Below are positions 24,101-34,931 of a stretch of 64,000 bases of DNA, one piece after another. This DNA is from Sipunculus nudus. Lineage: Eukaryota; Annelida; Sipuncula; Golfingiida; Sipunculidae. The position numbers were made by a program, and so were the translations under genes. Where the stretch lies: the NCBI GenBank assembly GCA_026874595.1, contig CM049322.1, positions 52,727,386-52,791,385 on the forward strand, given 5' to 3'. The notes beneath the pieces were generated by a model, which was not told where the DNA came from, did no database searches, and saw only the letters and a list, made by a program, of their open reading frames with translations. The first letter of the stretch is position 1, and each line of letters begins with the position of its first letter.

Positions 24101-25270
24101 TTTGTGGAGATCGTTGTGTCAAATTTGAAGGGAACAGAAGCAGTACTTCAAAATTATTGGGTTGACCAAAATTCTGCTTCTAAATATTTGAGAACAGATG
24201 ACTCCTGTTATATTGACCTTTAACCCAAAAAATTGATGCGAATCTTCGCACATTGGTGGGTGGACTATATTTGCACGAGGGAAGGCTTAGGACGAAAAGT
24301 ATTGCTTTAAACGCATCCACAATCTTTTAAAGATGTGGGTGTTGTGACTTTGACCTTTGATCTCATGACTCCAAAATCAATAGGATTCTTGCTTTATTGA
24401 TGGGCCATATAAAAGTCAAGTTTGAAACCAGTATACCAGTCCAAGCTGGAGTTGTCATCAGGAAATGGATTTTTGGACATATTGATTCTGTCACCTTCAC
24501 CTATGACCCTGTAACCCCAAAATTGATATGGATCTTCCACTATTGCAAGGTGAGCTGTATGTGATAGGTGAAAGGTCTGAGATTAAAGATTTGCTTAAAA
24601 TGCATCCACAATATTTTCATATATTTGACCCCAACATCAATAGAGGTATTGCTAGGCCATAAATAAAAGTCAAGTATGAAATCCATATATCAATCCAAGC
24701 AGGAATTATCATCCAGAAACTAATTCTTTAACAGATGGCCCCTGTGACCTTGACCTTTGAACTTGTGATAAAAAATTGACAGGTGTCTTCCTCTATTGAC
24801 AAGTGAGCTATAACTGCAATATGAAAGGTCTGATATGAAAAGTTTGGTTTACAATGCATCCATAATCTATTTAAAGATGTGTCCTGTGACTTTGACCTTT
24901 GACCTCATGACCCCAAAATCAATTCTTGCTTTTTCAATGGGACATATATTAGTCAAGTTTTAAAACCATACATCAATAAAATCTGATATTATCATCCGGA
25001 AACTTATTTTTTTTTTACAAATAGCTCCTGTAGCCTTGACCTTTGACCTTGTGACTCCAAAATTGATATGGATCATCCACAATTGGCAGGTGACCTATAT
25101 GTTCCAGATGGAAGATCTGGGATATAAGGTTTGCCTTAAAATGCATCCATAATATATTTAAAAATGTGAGTCCTGTGACCTTGACCTTTGACCTAATGAC
25201 CCTAGAACCTATAGGGTTCTTACTTTAGTGGTGGTCAAGTTTGAAATCCATATGGCTATCAACACTGGAG
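24100..25270 (+). repeat. Tandem array of ~145-bp monomers in ~290-bp dimers, TGACCTTTGACC-rich
   Basis: Two monomer variants alternate. One contains TGACCTTTGACCTTGTGAC, then CCAAAATTGATATGG and AAATGCATCCATAAT. The other contains TTTGACCTCATGACCCC, then AATCAATAGG and GTCAAGTTTGAAACC. Successive TTGACCTTTGA cores lie near 24350, 24755, 24892, 25037 and 25181, spaced about 140-145 bp, or multiples where a core has decayed. The same monomers occur at 32.5-33.5 kb. Confidence 0.8.
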
Positions 25271-25284
25271 ATATCATAAAAGGA

Positions 25285-25800
25285 GTGTGATTTTCACCAA
25301 ATGTGGAAATATTCAAGGTCAAGGCTACTTTCTTGGTAAAGGTCAAGACATATATTTAAATAGACCTCATCCCTTAACCCATCTTTCTACATGTTCATAA
25401 TATGAAAGAAATCTGTCCATTAGTTTTAACTAATAATGCTCATAGTACTGTCAAGTGGAAATTAAGGGAATATTAAAAGGCATGAAAATAAGTAAAGGAT
25501 AATAGGTTGCGCCATCAGTTTCCGGAACGTCTCAAGGCTATCCAAGATCTTCGGTGACCTTAATTTTTGGACCAATCCATGCACGCTTGCTTTCTTGAGA
25601 TATTAAAGAATTTGTGTTATTTTCAGCAAAAATTGACCTATTCAAGGTCAAGGTCACTCTCCTAGCAAAGGTCATGAACCCAAATTTTAAATCGGGTTCG
25701 TCCTCTAACCCATATCTATACACATGTAATGTTTGATAAAGATCAGTGAAATATTTTTTTGAGTTATCCCGCTCGCAAGATTTTCTGCGGCGGCGGCGGG
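25285..25800 (+). repeat. Composite repeat B, copy 2
   Basis: Direct-orientation relative of 22865-23560 (shared ordered phrases listed there). It ends in CCGCTCGCAAGATTTTCTGCGG and a short CGG run at 25786-25799. Together the two copies bracket the 24.1-25.27 kb tandem array. Confidence 0.7.
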
Positions 25801-25809
25801 ACCGTCATG

Positions 25810-26366
25810 AAACCAAAGTATCCCGACTTTTTCTGGGGGATACAATTACAATTATCAACAAGAATATTTGGTTTAAAGCTCCATCTTCTGTATTTCCAAA
25901 GGTGCAGCGCTGATTTCTGCCCTGATTTGTGTTTTTACTTTTATGTTTGATTGTCTTTATATACATGTGCTGTTTGATGATTGTATAGGTCTAGGCCTAA
26001 GTGTTATTTTAACTTTATATTTTATTCTGAAATCCTGTCCCCGGAATTAGAAATCCACTATAACATGACGCCAGAATATTATGATTGCTTTATTCCCATC
26101 ATATACAGTAAATCGTCACTGTTTATATTCTTTAATATTCACCAAATGGATAAATACATCTACCTCCTCATTTATCTAAAAAAGGAGCGGTCTCACAACA
26201 CACGTAAAACAATAAATATATTATCTATATTCTCCCATACAAGTATATTGATTTCAAATGATCTATCTCCTTCCAATGATAACTAAAACACGTTTTTCTA
26301 ATGCATGCATGTATAGTTACTTATTCATTTTTTTTAAATTTTTCACTTTATAAACTATTGTATCTA
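25810..26366. other. Intergenic 3' of LicD-like paralogue 3
   Basis: AT-rich. The plus-strand open frame at 25981-26286 (101 codons) has no recognisable motif and is rich in Ile/Ser/Tyr as expected of AT-rich chance frames. Confidence 0.4.
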
Positions 26367-26372
26367 TTTATT
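26367..26372 (-). terminator. AATAAA overlapping the stop codon of LicD-like paralogue 3
   Basis: The coding strand reads GAATAAATAG, so the TAA stop lies within an AATAAA hexamer. If used, the 3' UTR would be only about 10-30 nt. A more distal signal may be the real one. Confidence 0.3.
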
Positions 26373-27285
26373 CGGGACATCTTTCAGTTCTAACCTGCTG
26401 TAAAACTTCTCCATTTAACAAAAGTGTTTCTATTGTTGCATCCTTCTCGTTTGTGCGTGTTACAAATGGATAAAAAGGCTGAAGGTCCGAGCAGGATATA
26501 GTAACCCTTGGTCCAACGATCCTCAGTTCGTGTTCATGGCTAAAATCTCTGGACACACAGACATTGACATTGTATTTAATATCTAAATACTCCGCTGGAC
26601 ACCGCGGAGTGTACACATCGAGCCATCCAAACGGCCTCTTTACCAAAGGAAATATGTATTTATATGGGAAAGCCCAACGGGTATACGGCCAGCTGACGTC
26701 AACAACCTCCTCATCTTCGATTCGCATGAAGAAAATATCCAAATAGGGCCAGTTCCAGTGCGCGTTCAGGTTTCTTGTTTTCTTTGATAATTTCGAGTAA
26801 AATTTCCATGTTGTGAGCTTTGGTGGACTATACAGAAGGTAATCTGGTTCAAGCGGTTGCAGGATTTCCCTTATTTGGTCACGGTCAGAATAAAACACTC
26901 CGATGTCAATGTCATCGTCCCACATGATTGGTGCATGGTGCCGCAGAGAGCCAATCAGCGTCCCACTGTACAGGAAGTACCGGATGCCATGATGTTCTAG
27001 TGTTTTAGCAAAAGTATCCAGTATGTCAAGAGTCAACTCTAAATATTCCACACTCAGCGTCGGATAAAACTTACCCAGGTGTACGGGCATTTCTGATTTG
27101 GATTTTTGCAAGAAGGTTGCCCATAAACCTGTCCAGTTGTTGAACCGTCCCTGTGGGATTTGAAATCCATGTGTCCCGGTGTGTGTTAGTCCGGGTATCG
27201 CTGATGAACGGATAAATATCAATGTCCATAAAAGAACACAGGTAGATACGGCCGCGAATGCAATAAGGCGCACACGCTTAGACAT
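26368..27285 (-). CDS. LicD/fukutin-related-like type II membrane protein, paralogue 3
   Basis: Predicted 305-residue member of the same family as 3248-4138 and 12462-13475, starting at the ATG at 27285, with no intron in the coding part. Basic N-terminus (MSKRVR), membrane anchor at about residues 7-25 (LIAFAAVSTCVLLWTLIFI), short stem with the sequon N50WT, and core GTLIGSLRHHAPIMW (108-122) followed by DDDIDIGVF. Its C-terminal half is closest in pattern to paralogue 2: WPYLDIFFM, KYIFPLVKRPFGWLD, YTPRCP, FYPFVTRT and IETLLLNGEVL. Two differences stand out. HHAP replaces the HHGP of the other two, and the CVSR..SH motif has Ser where the others have a second Cys (CVS...CH), so a disulfide or metal contact may be lost. 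No strong 3' splice site lies just upstream. Catalytic substrate unknown. Confidence 0.93.
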   Translation of the reverse strand: MSKRVRLIAFAAVSTCVLLWTLIFIRSSAIPGLTHTGTHGFQIPQGRFNNWTGLWATFLQKSKSEMPVHLGKFYPTLSVEYLELTLDILDTFAKTLEHHGIRYFLYSGTLIGSLRHHAPIMWDDDIDIGVFYSDRDQIREILQPLEPDYLLYSPPKLTTWKFYSKLSKKTRNLNAHWNWPYLDIFFMRIEDEEVVDVSWPYTRWAFPYKYIFPLVKRPFGWLDVYTPRCPAEYLDIKYNVNVCVSRDFSHEHELRIVGPRVTISCSDLQPFYPFVTRTNEKDATIETLLLNGEVLQQVRTERCPE

Positions 27286-27693
27286 TCTATCTCTTTATGT
27301 ATCAAGATTCAGGAAAATATACAAGATATATTTAGTTTGATATACTTTTCAAATATTTAGATTCTGACGCCAGCACTGTCTTCCTCCAAGGAACGGCCAC
27401 TTGTTTTTCTGCCACAACGCAGCGCGTTTTGATAATAAGTTGTGTCGTAGACCTCTTTTTCTTGATCGCCCATAAATCAGACTTCCAGCAAATTCTTCAT
27501 GTGAGGCACAGCGGACTGCGAAAATACAAAACGACATTTGGAAAGAAAATATATGACAAAAAAAAAAACAAAAAGCAAGTGTATAATATATATCACAATA
27601 TTATCCGTATGGTTTCCTTGGGATTATGGAAATGTAATGCAAATACGTTATTTATGATGTATAATGCAACATATATTGTTTTAACGATTTATT

Positions 27694-27700
<7 letters not shown>
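27286..27700. other. Upstream of LicD-like paralogue 3; no promoter defined
   Basis: AT-rich, with a modest G+C block at 27365-27520. No TATA box or splice signal is convincing enough to name. Confidence 0.35.
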
Positions 27701-27738
<38 letters not shown>

Positions 27739-27858
27739 TGATTTATGAAATAATTTGATATAATTTTTTTAAATATAAAATGATATATACTATATGCGTA
27801 CATGTATATTTATATATGTAATATATATATACATATATATATAACCTTTATAAACATA

Positions 27859-27902
<44 letters not shown>
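27701..27902. repeat. Cluster of (AT)n microsatellites
   Basis: Runs at about 27701-27737, 27821-27842 and 27865-27902, separated by AT-rich DNA. Confidence 0.9.
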
Positions 27903-27904
<2 letters not shown>

Positions 27905-27905
<1 letters not shown>

Positions 27906-28640
27906 TATGAGGGAGAGGATCAGAAAGAACATTTTAAATTGAAAGCTGAGGTTGCAAAAATGAAGAATATATAGCACAAACGTTATGATCTAAGATTCAG
28001 ATGAATTAAAGCATAGAAAATACGGTGTGTCACGTGGTCTTGACAAAGTCCGATTGTATCAGATTGTATGGAAATATATATCCTTGAGTGGAGGCAAGTG
28101 GAAAATATAGCCCTGTTCAGCAGGTGTCCGATTCACAAATGGTATCTAATCTTTGTTTGATAGTACCAGCTGTCTAAATACAAACGAACTTTTAGTGGTT
28201 TTTTTTATTGAATGAATATCAAATGGTCTAATAACTCAATGGTATTCATTCTGAGGAAAGGAATTCCGCAGCTATTTCATAAATATTTACCAATCATTCA
28301 GATTTGACGTTTCCAAAGTCAGGGATATGGTAGCATTGTAGGCTTCATTAAAATAAACCGAGGTATTTAGTCATTTAGATAAAGAACTGATCTAGAGATG
28401 GCACATGGTTTGCAAGCTCCCTCTTTGTGCTTCTTAAGCAGCGGTCATACTGGGCTCGACTCTTTGTTCAACTATAACCGCTGCACGACACCGCGGTGGT
28501 CCTTCAGGTTTGGCCACCAGGCGATGCTGTCTTTGTTGAATTCTCTCCTGTGTAATATTTAACCATCCCCCGTTGGAATACACAGGATGCAATCTTAACC
28601 TTTTAGGACATTCTCTATACTAGCTTGCTGATGTAGCCTA
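27905..28640. other. Intergenic, no gene recognised
   Basis: No coding exon or repeat boundary found. Confidence 0.4.
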
Positions 28641-29105
28641 AAGACGGTTTATTATCCCTCAGTGCATGTTTGCAAATTTCCTCTTTTGCAGTGCCACACA
28701 ACGAGCTCCACACTGGCCCAGTCATTCTTGTTTACACGCTGGCCAATTCGATTGTGTAGCTTTCTCGTTTATATGACAGGTAGCGCCACCTTCACTCATG
28801 TTGATGCTGCAGACATCCATGCTAGTATGTCAGGAATATTTTGACGTATCAGCCTGACATTTTGCACGTGTATAAATCTTATTTAGTTTTTTATCATATG
28901 CAAAACTGGTGGCACCACCTGCAACCATTTTTGCACAGCATCCTGTTTGTCTGCGTGGGACAAAATCGCTCATATCTTGGCAGTGGTTTGACTCATCTGC
29001 CTAAAATTTTGCTTATGTATACATCTTGGATAGCTTTCTGGATTTTGTGGCTGGTGGCTCCACATGAGAGCATCCATCCTTGTTTACACTGGGAAATGCA
29101 ATAAT
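28640..29105 (+). repeat. GGTGGCGCCACC-palindrome repeat, tandem monomers
   Basis: Three monomers spaced about 120-145 bp, each with a palindromic word: GGTAGCGCCACC (28779-28790), GGTGGCACCACC (28908-28919) and GGTGGCTCCAC near 29053. Shared text is ATCAGCCTGACATTTTGCAC and GTATAAATCTT. The open frames at 28662-29104 belong to this repeat. Confidence 0.7.
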
Positions 29106-29212
29106 ATAGGCATAATCCCGAACAGATTAAAGTTCTGTTTAGAGTCTACCAGTGTTCGCGGCTTAATTTTTCACCAGTGCTGGGGAACTGAGGCTCTTTT
29201 TTTTTCTCTTAA

Positions 29213-29504
29213 AGGTGCCTATTCACCTACCTATTGATACAGACTTTATGTGATTTCTGGTTTCCTCTGTGTATATATTAATGATCTAAGGGTAATGTTT
29301 GTTGTGAAAAGTTCTTATACGGCCTTCCTGAAGGATGTATGAACTTATTTATCAACAACATGTTTGTAAACAAAGCAATGTTGACAAACAGGAAAACATG
29401 TAGCCTGTGAGCGGTGATATCTACGTTTTCTAGCCTATTTTTATAAAAAAAGCTCCAAGGGATAACCTTAAGTTCATAAAGGTCAGGTAGGTGATTGGGC
29501 CTCT
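29213..29504 (+). mobile_element. MITE flanked by TTAA (piggyBac-type target duplication)
   Basis: Terminal inverted repeats AGGTGCCTATTCACCTACCT (29213-29232) and, in reverse complement, AGAGGCCCAATCACCTACCT (29485-29504) match at 16 of 20 positions. TTAA lies immediately outside both ends (29209-29212, 29505-29508). The 292-bp interior has no open frame of note. TTAA duplication suggests piggyBac-type mobilisation, but the superfamily is uncertain. Confidence 0.7.
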
Positions 29505-29509
29505 TTAAA

Positions 29510-31320
29510 TCCTATATCCGCCCCTGGATGATATGTAGTTAATTATATAATGTGGTTTTCGAGAGTTTCAAATTCGCGATGTTCCCAAAGGGAATTTATC
29601 GCTAAAATAAACCCTACCTGAGTAAGCCGCCCATCGTGCACAGGTGAACATTGGTCCTTTACAGCTTCATCAACTGTCATCTTATGTAACTTATTCTATC
29701 CCGCAGTGTCGTAGTCGAAGATTGATGCTTTGAAAAATAAAGCAGATTTTCATGTCACCTCATATTATACAAGGTCATATTAAAGGTAATATCAGACCCT
29801 TTATTTTATCTACCAATAAAGGTAAAGGACTTTACTCTTAATAGATTCACCCTTGGGTGTTATCTCGTGATTACCTACATATATATATATGGTCATAGAT
29901 ATACTATGATAACTTAAGATAATCTCTTAAAACCTTTATCAGAAAACGCTTTTTTTTTGGGGGGGGGGGGGGAGTAGCGTGTTTACTCACGGCTCGTTTA
30001 GAAACATATACATCCGCCAGAAAGGGGTTGAAGGAACTTTCTTAATAGGAGTTTCATTTCATAAATATATAAACGGAGTCAGCCAAAGATCACACACATA
30101 TTACAGGATAAAAAGTAAAATATGAACATTTTATGTCGATATGGAGAACTCGAACACTTAGTGCCATTCATTTTGATATATGCCGCAAACGTGCTATAGG
30201 AAAGATGAATTGAATAAAGAAAATTAAAAAAATATCAAATAAATGTTGAAAAAATATCAAATAAATGTTGAAGATAAAAAAGTGCATGATTATTACGTGA
30301 GGTATACTGAATAATATATGCAGTCTACAAATTGCGCACCCCCCCCCCCCCCCGGACTCGCACACACACACAAAATATTTTTTTTTTCATATATATAAAT
30401 AATATTTTAAAGGCCATGGCAGGCCACGCCGAATGTTGTGTGCTGTGATGCAAATACTATAATTAGCAAACGGCTGTCATTTGTGCGTCGCTGCAAAGCG
30501 GCAAAAGTTGAACTTTTCTGTGGACACTCCAGTTGTTTGCATGTACTCAACATTTTATTTGCAGTGCAGCGCGGCGCGGCGCGGCGCTCGGTGTGGAAGG
30601 GCCTTATCGTGGGTATCGGTTATATACGGTATAACCCCTTACCGGAATTTATTATAAACTGACGTTCTTTCGTGGTTATGGTTGTATGTCGTGTGTGCTT
30701 TGCATACACGCATTAAACATGGCAATTATATAGCAAACGCCATTTGATGGGATATACCATAACAAGCTCTCGCAATAAGCTGTCAAACAATTATAAGACA
30801 TGATGAAGGAGCTGACATCTACTCTGTGGTCTCAGATTACCCCCCCCCCCCTCCCCCACCAAACACACACAATTTCCGACTTTGTAAATGAGCAATCTTG
30901 AAAACAAGGCGCTGAGTAAAGCTAATACCTCCGCCAAGGCAAAGCAATCCAGCGGGATGTCATCGGGGTTTTTCTTTTTCTGTGTCCCATCCTTCAACAA
31001 AGTTTTTTGGAATCCTATACTATGTTTTACGTAATTCTGCTAACAACAAACGAACCAACAAACCTTAAAACAGGCGTGGGTGAATATATATCCTCTTTGG
31101 TGAAAGTAACAGTAGGTCCATTTACGTTTTCCTCTAGCGACAGCCGGGGACGCCCGGTGCGTGGTTCTACAGACCCATATAAACCTAGAACATTACGAGC
31201 AGATAAGGGACATAGTCGAGTTGATTAGTTAATAAATCATTAAACAATGTCAACTGACTGATAAGATAAAACCGCAAAGATGAGAAGCCCAATATTTTTT
31301 GCGATGCTATATATACCGCG
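29510..31320. other. Intergenic with several poly-G/poly-C runs
   Basis: Runs at 29959-29972 (G14), 30339-30353 (C15) and 30840-30851 (C12). A GCGGCGCGGCGC run at about 30569-30585 is locally extreme in G+C. No coding exon is recognised. Confidence 0.45.
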
Positions 31321-31326
31321 TACCCT

Positions 31327-31327
31327 G

Positions 31328-31417
<90 letters not shown>

Positions 31418-31452
31418 TACACACACACATATATATAAACACATATATATAA

Positions 31453-31488
<36 letters not shown>

Positions 31489-31515
31489 TTGTGTGTGTGT
31501 GTGCGTGTGTGTGTA
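31327..31515. repeat. Compound microsatellite (AT)n-(AG)n-(AC)n-(AT)n-(GT)n
   Basis: Long AT run to about 31382, AG run 31383-31414, short AC run, AT-rich runs to about 31488, then a GT run. The many open frames reported in both directions here (Tyr/Ile or Arg/Glu repeats) are artefacts of the simple sequence. Confidence 0.95.
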
Positions 31516-31529
31516 CGGATATACACACG

Positions 31530-32500
31530 TGATCAGTAAGGACTATGTGACCGAAATTTTTCCATGAAATAATATTAACAGATGTCGTAGCTTCCGGTTG
31601 CGTTTTAAACTCCAGAAAACATGAGGTTAAAACCAGAAGCAGTCAGAGGTCACAAACATCCCCCAGGATATAAACCGACTTTACAGTAACACTCTAATGG
31701 CTCCCTGTCATGTATCTAACTAACCATATGTTTGTCTGTTTTGTAAAACGTATTAACCTCCTCCCTGGATAGATCCACAACTATGCGCCCCCTATTGAGA
31801 AAGCGTTTAACTACATTCATTCCTCTGAACACCGGAGCATGCGCGTGAGTTTTCGCTGACTGGAACATACTTGATTAAAGCTATTTTGAATGAACGTGTG
31901 TTTAATTGTCTTGAGTTATTCGCTGTCGATTAAGATACAGAAATATTCTTAAATGCGGGTTGGAGGAGAAGGCAGCAGTCTTATGTATTATTTTTATTAT
32001 TTTTTTTTTACGTTTATTGCACGTATGTGTAAGGTAACAATACTGTCATAAATCTATCAAAATTTTGAATACGCATTACATAACCACCGCACACAGAAAC
32101 ATACACACACGTCACACACACATACACACACACATATATATATATATATTTAATTTTATCCGAAAATACACTTAACATCCCGCTAACAGACTACTGGATT
32201 TGTTCAGAAATCATTCATTACTGATATATATTACAAATATATATATATGTATATTTATTTGTGTGTGTGTGTGTTAATGTATTTCATATTCGGGACACGA
32301 TATAAGCATAATCGTCATTATTACATGAAAATATCCGCTCATCCTGTAATACTTTTTTTGTATATAATTATTTACAAACAATCACTTAATATATTTATGT
32401 CATGCTTCAAATTGTCAGTGTGTTTTTTTTAACTTAAACATAATCTCTGGATCCTTTCTTAAAACAAACTAGGTACCCATGGGTCTCGACGCTCAGCTTA
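31530..32500. other. Intergenic, no gene recognised
   Basis: AT-rich with short (CA)n/(AT)n at 32100-32150 and (AT)n/(GT)n at 32237-32275. Confidence 0.4.
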
Positions 32501-32519
32501 TCTATTAGGATATTTTTTA

Positions 32520-33570
32520 AAGAAATTTTTATGAATGACGGTCCTGTGACCTTAACCAATGACCTTGTGACCAAAAAGTCTGAGAAATTATTATCCCTTA
32601 ACTTGCATCATTTAGATTATTGTAACATTCTTCTAAAAAAATGCGGGCCCAGTGACCTTGACCTCTGACCAGGTAACCTCAAAATCTACAGATTTCTTCC
32701 ACTTTGGGCAAGTAAGCCATGTGTGAAAGATGGAATGTTTGGGATGCAAAGTTTGATTTACATTGTATCCACAATTATTTTAAAAATATGGCCACCTGTG
32801 ACCTTCACCTTTGACCTCTGGACCCTGAAAATCAAATTTTGTTTACCTTAGTGGTGGGTCATTAATAAATCAAGTTTGAAGCCAATCTGTCTAGCCAAAG
32901 CAGAATTATCATCCATAAACTAATTTGTGAATGGATGTGCTCTGTGACCTTGACCTTTGACCCTATGACCCATAATCAAAAAGAATCTTCCCCTATTGAC
33001 AGGTGAGTAATATCTTGAAGATGGGAGGTTTGTGATGAAAAGTTTGGCTTGAAATGCATACACATTTCTTTTAAAGAAATGGGTCCTGTGACCTTTACCT
33101 TTGACCTTCAAACCCTAAAATCGACAGGGTTCTTACTTGAGTGGTAAGCCATATATTAATAAGGTTTGAAACCAATATGTCAGACTAAACTGGAGTTATC
33201 ATCTGGAAACTAATTTGTGAACAGACGGCCCTGTGAACTTGACCTTTGACATTGTGACCCAAAATTCATTTATGCTCGCCCTATACTGGCAAGTCCGCTT
33301 AATGTGCAAGATGGAAAGTTTGGGATGATAAGCTTGGCTTAAAATGCAGCCATAATCTTTTTAAATAAGTGAGTCTTGAGACCTTGCCTTTTACCTCATG
33401 ACCTTAAAATCATACAGGTTCTTTCATAAGTGGTGGGCCATGTATAAGTCATGTCTGAAATCCATATGTCATTCCAACCTGGAGTTATTATTTGGAAACA
33501 CATTTGGGTGGGTGGACGGATGGACAGACAGAGAGACAGATGAACAAACAGACAGACAGGGTGATTACTA
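32520..33570 (+). repeat. Tandem TGACCTTTGACC monomers ending in a tetranucleotide leader (pearl/HINE-like)
   Basis: Monomers homologous to those at 24.1-25.27 kb, with cores near 32655, 32805, 32951, 33097 and 33239 spaced about 145 bp. The last monomer runs through GGAGTTATTATTTGGAAAC into a GGACGGATGGACAGACAGAG-type tract (33507-33560), then GATTACTATAGGGC. The same terminal structure occurs inverted at 60270-60400. Tandem core plus tetranucleotide microsatellite matches the architecture described for bivalve 'pearl' elements, thought to be non-autonomous Helitron relatives. Assignment is by architecture only. Confidence 0.65.
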
Positions 33571-33689
33571 TAGGGCATCCACGTGTGATCAATAAACACA
33601 CCAGGTTTTGGGAAACTAGGTGGAATCATAGCTGAAAAACTGACATGATTGTTGTCATTTTATAGTAAAAAAAGAAGAAAAATATTCGT

Positions 33690-34060
33690 AAAAATAAGAA
33701 AAAATACGGGTGGCGCCACCACTTTTCGGGAACTGACAAAATTAGTCATAGTCAATATTAAAGGTAAGATTCATGACAATCCATGCATTAATTATCAAGA
33801 TATTGGAGGTTTGTATCTTTTTTTTATAATTCTGGAGGGTACTTACAAGCCCCGTAGTTCGGAGGATATAGGTCACAGTGACATATTTTCTGGTTTCCTA
33901 GGAGATCTTTTATGGACCTCCCTAGATATTAGGTTATAGGCTTCTAGGGTCAGCGGTTACGATTTGTGCCCTGCTAACGGACGACCGGACGGACGACGGA
34001 CAAAGCGCCATACCTATCCCTCAGTTGACTTATATTCAGCTGAGCTGAAAACAGACCAGA
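33690..34060. repeat. Dispersed repeat fragments with GGACGGAC tract
   Basis: GGGTGGCGCCACC at 33709-33720 and a GGACGACCGGACGGACGACG tract near 33981 ending in CAAAGCGCCATACC. Another leader-type terminus, of a family not otherwise resolved here. Confidence 0.5.
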
Positions 34061-34423
34061 ATACACGGATTTTCGTTCATCATATAACATGAGGGGGCCG
34101 CCAAATAATCCATTCGTTTTTGTTCAATTTGTCACAGTGTTTCCATGTACGTTGTTCACTGACAGTTTACAGATGAGAAAGGTCATATACATTCTTCACA
34201 GAGACATTATAAGTACCTCTGTTTAGCAGGGGTTATGTACAGTTCTTTAATAGGTTAGTAGATCAAACCAGCGATAACATACATTCTACAGATAAGACGT
34301 GTGGATAATCGGCTTTAGGGTCTATAAGGTCTCCTTAAATCCGCCCTGAGTCACCGATCAGAGTGCAGTTTTCGTCTGTATAGATTACAGGGACGTACGC
34401 TGACAGAAAAACATGGGCGTAGC

Positions 34424-34610
34424 GGGGGGGGGGGGGGGGGGGGGTCGCATCCAGTATTCCCCGTCTGTCGGAATATCACTTATTCTAATAATGAATAAAT
34501 TTCTGAAACACATTCATGAAATTCCTGTCAATGGTTTCCTCGGAATTTGAACTTATTTCTCTACATTTCATTAGGTTCATTACATCCTGCATATATAAAA
34601 AAGTTTTCTT
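34424..34610 (+). repeat. Dispersed repeat A (copy 2), poly-G headed
   Basis: Twenty-one G (34424-34444) followed by text homologous to 19557-19725. It is preceded by CATGGGCGTAGC. Confidence 0.75.
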
Positions 34611-34821
34611 ATTTTTCATCTTGGACAACTGATATTTCTGATTGTAATTAAAAACATGTTGTGTGGGATTATTGCTAGTATTATTGTAATAATAATAATA
34701 AAAGAACAACAACAATATTAAATGGTATAGCCTGTGGTCCAGGTAAAGGTAAAAGTTAGACTAACTTGGTTATTAAAACAAATTCGTCCAACTAAAATGA
34801 GTCACCCTTATATACGCTTTA

Positions 34822-34823
<2 letters not shown>

Positions 34824-34892
<69 letters not shown>
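34824..34892. repeat. (AT)n microsatellite
   Basis: About 34 TA dinucleotides, lying between the poly-G-headed repeat and the MITE, as at the 19.7-kb locus. Confidence 0.96.
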
Positions 34893-34894
<2 letters not shown>

Positions 34895-34931
34895 ATTTTT
34901 TTAAATATCTACTCAAAATGAAGAATTATAA

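Noticed and set aside
31185..31532. Several 60-113 codon open frames
   Set aside because: They translate simple-sequence DNA (Tyr/Ile, Leu/Ser or Arg/Glu repeats).
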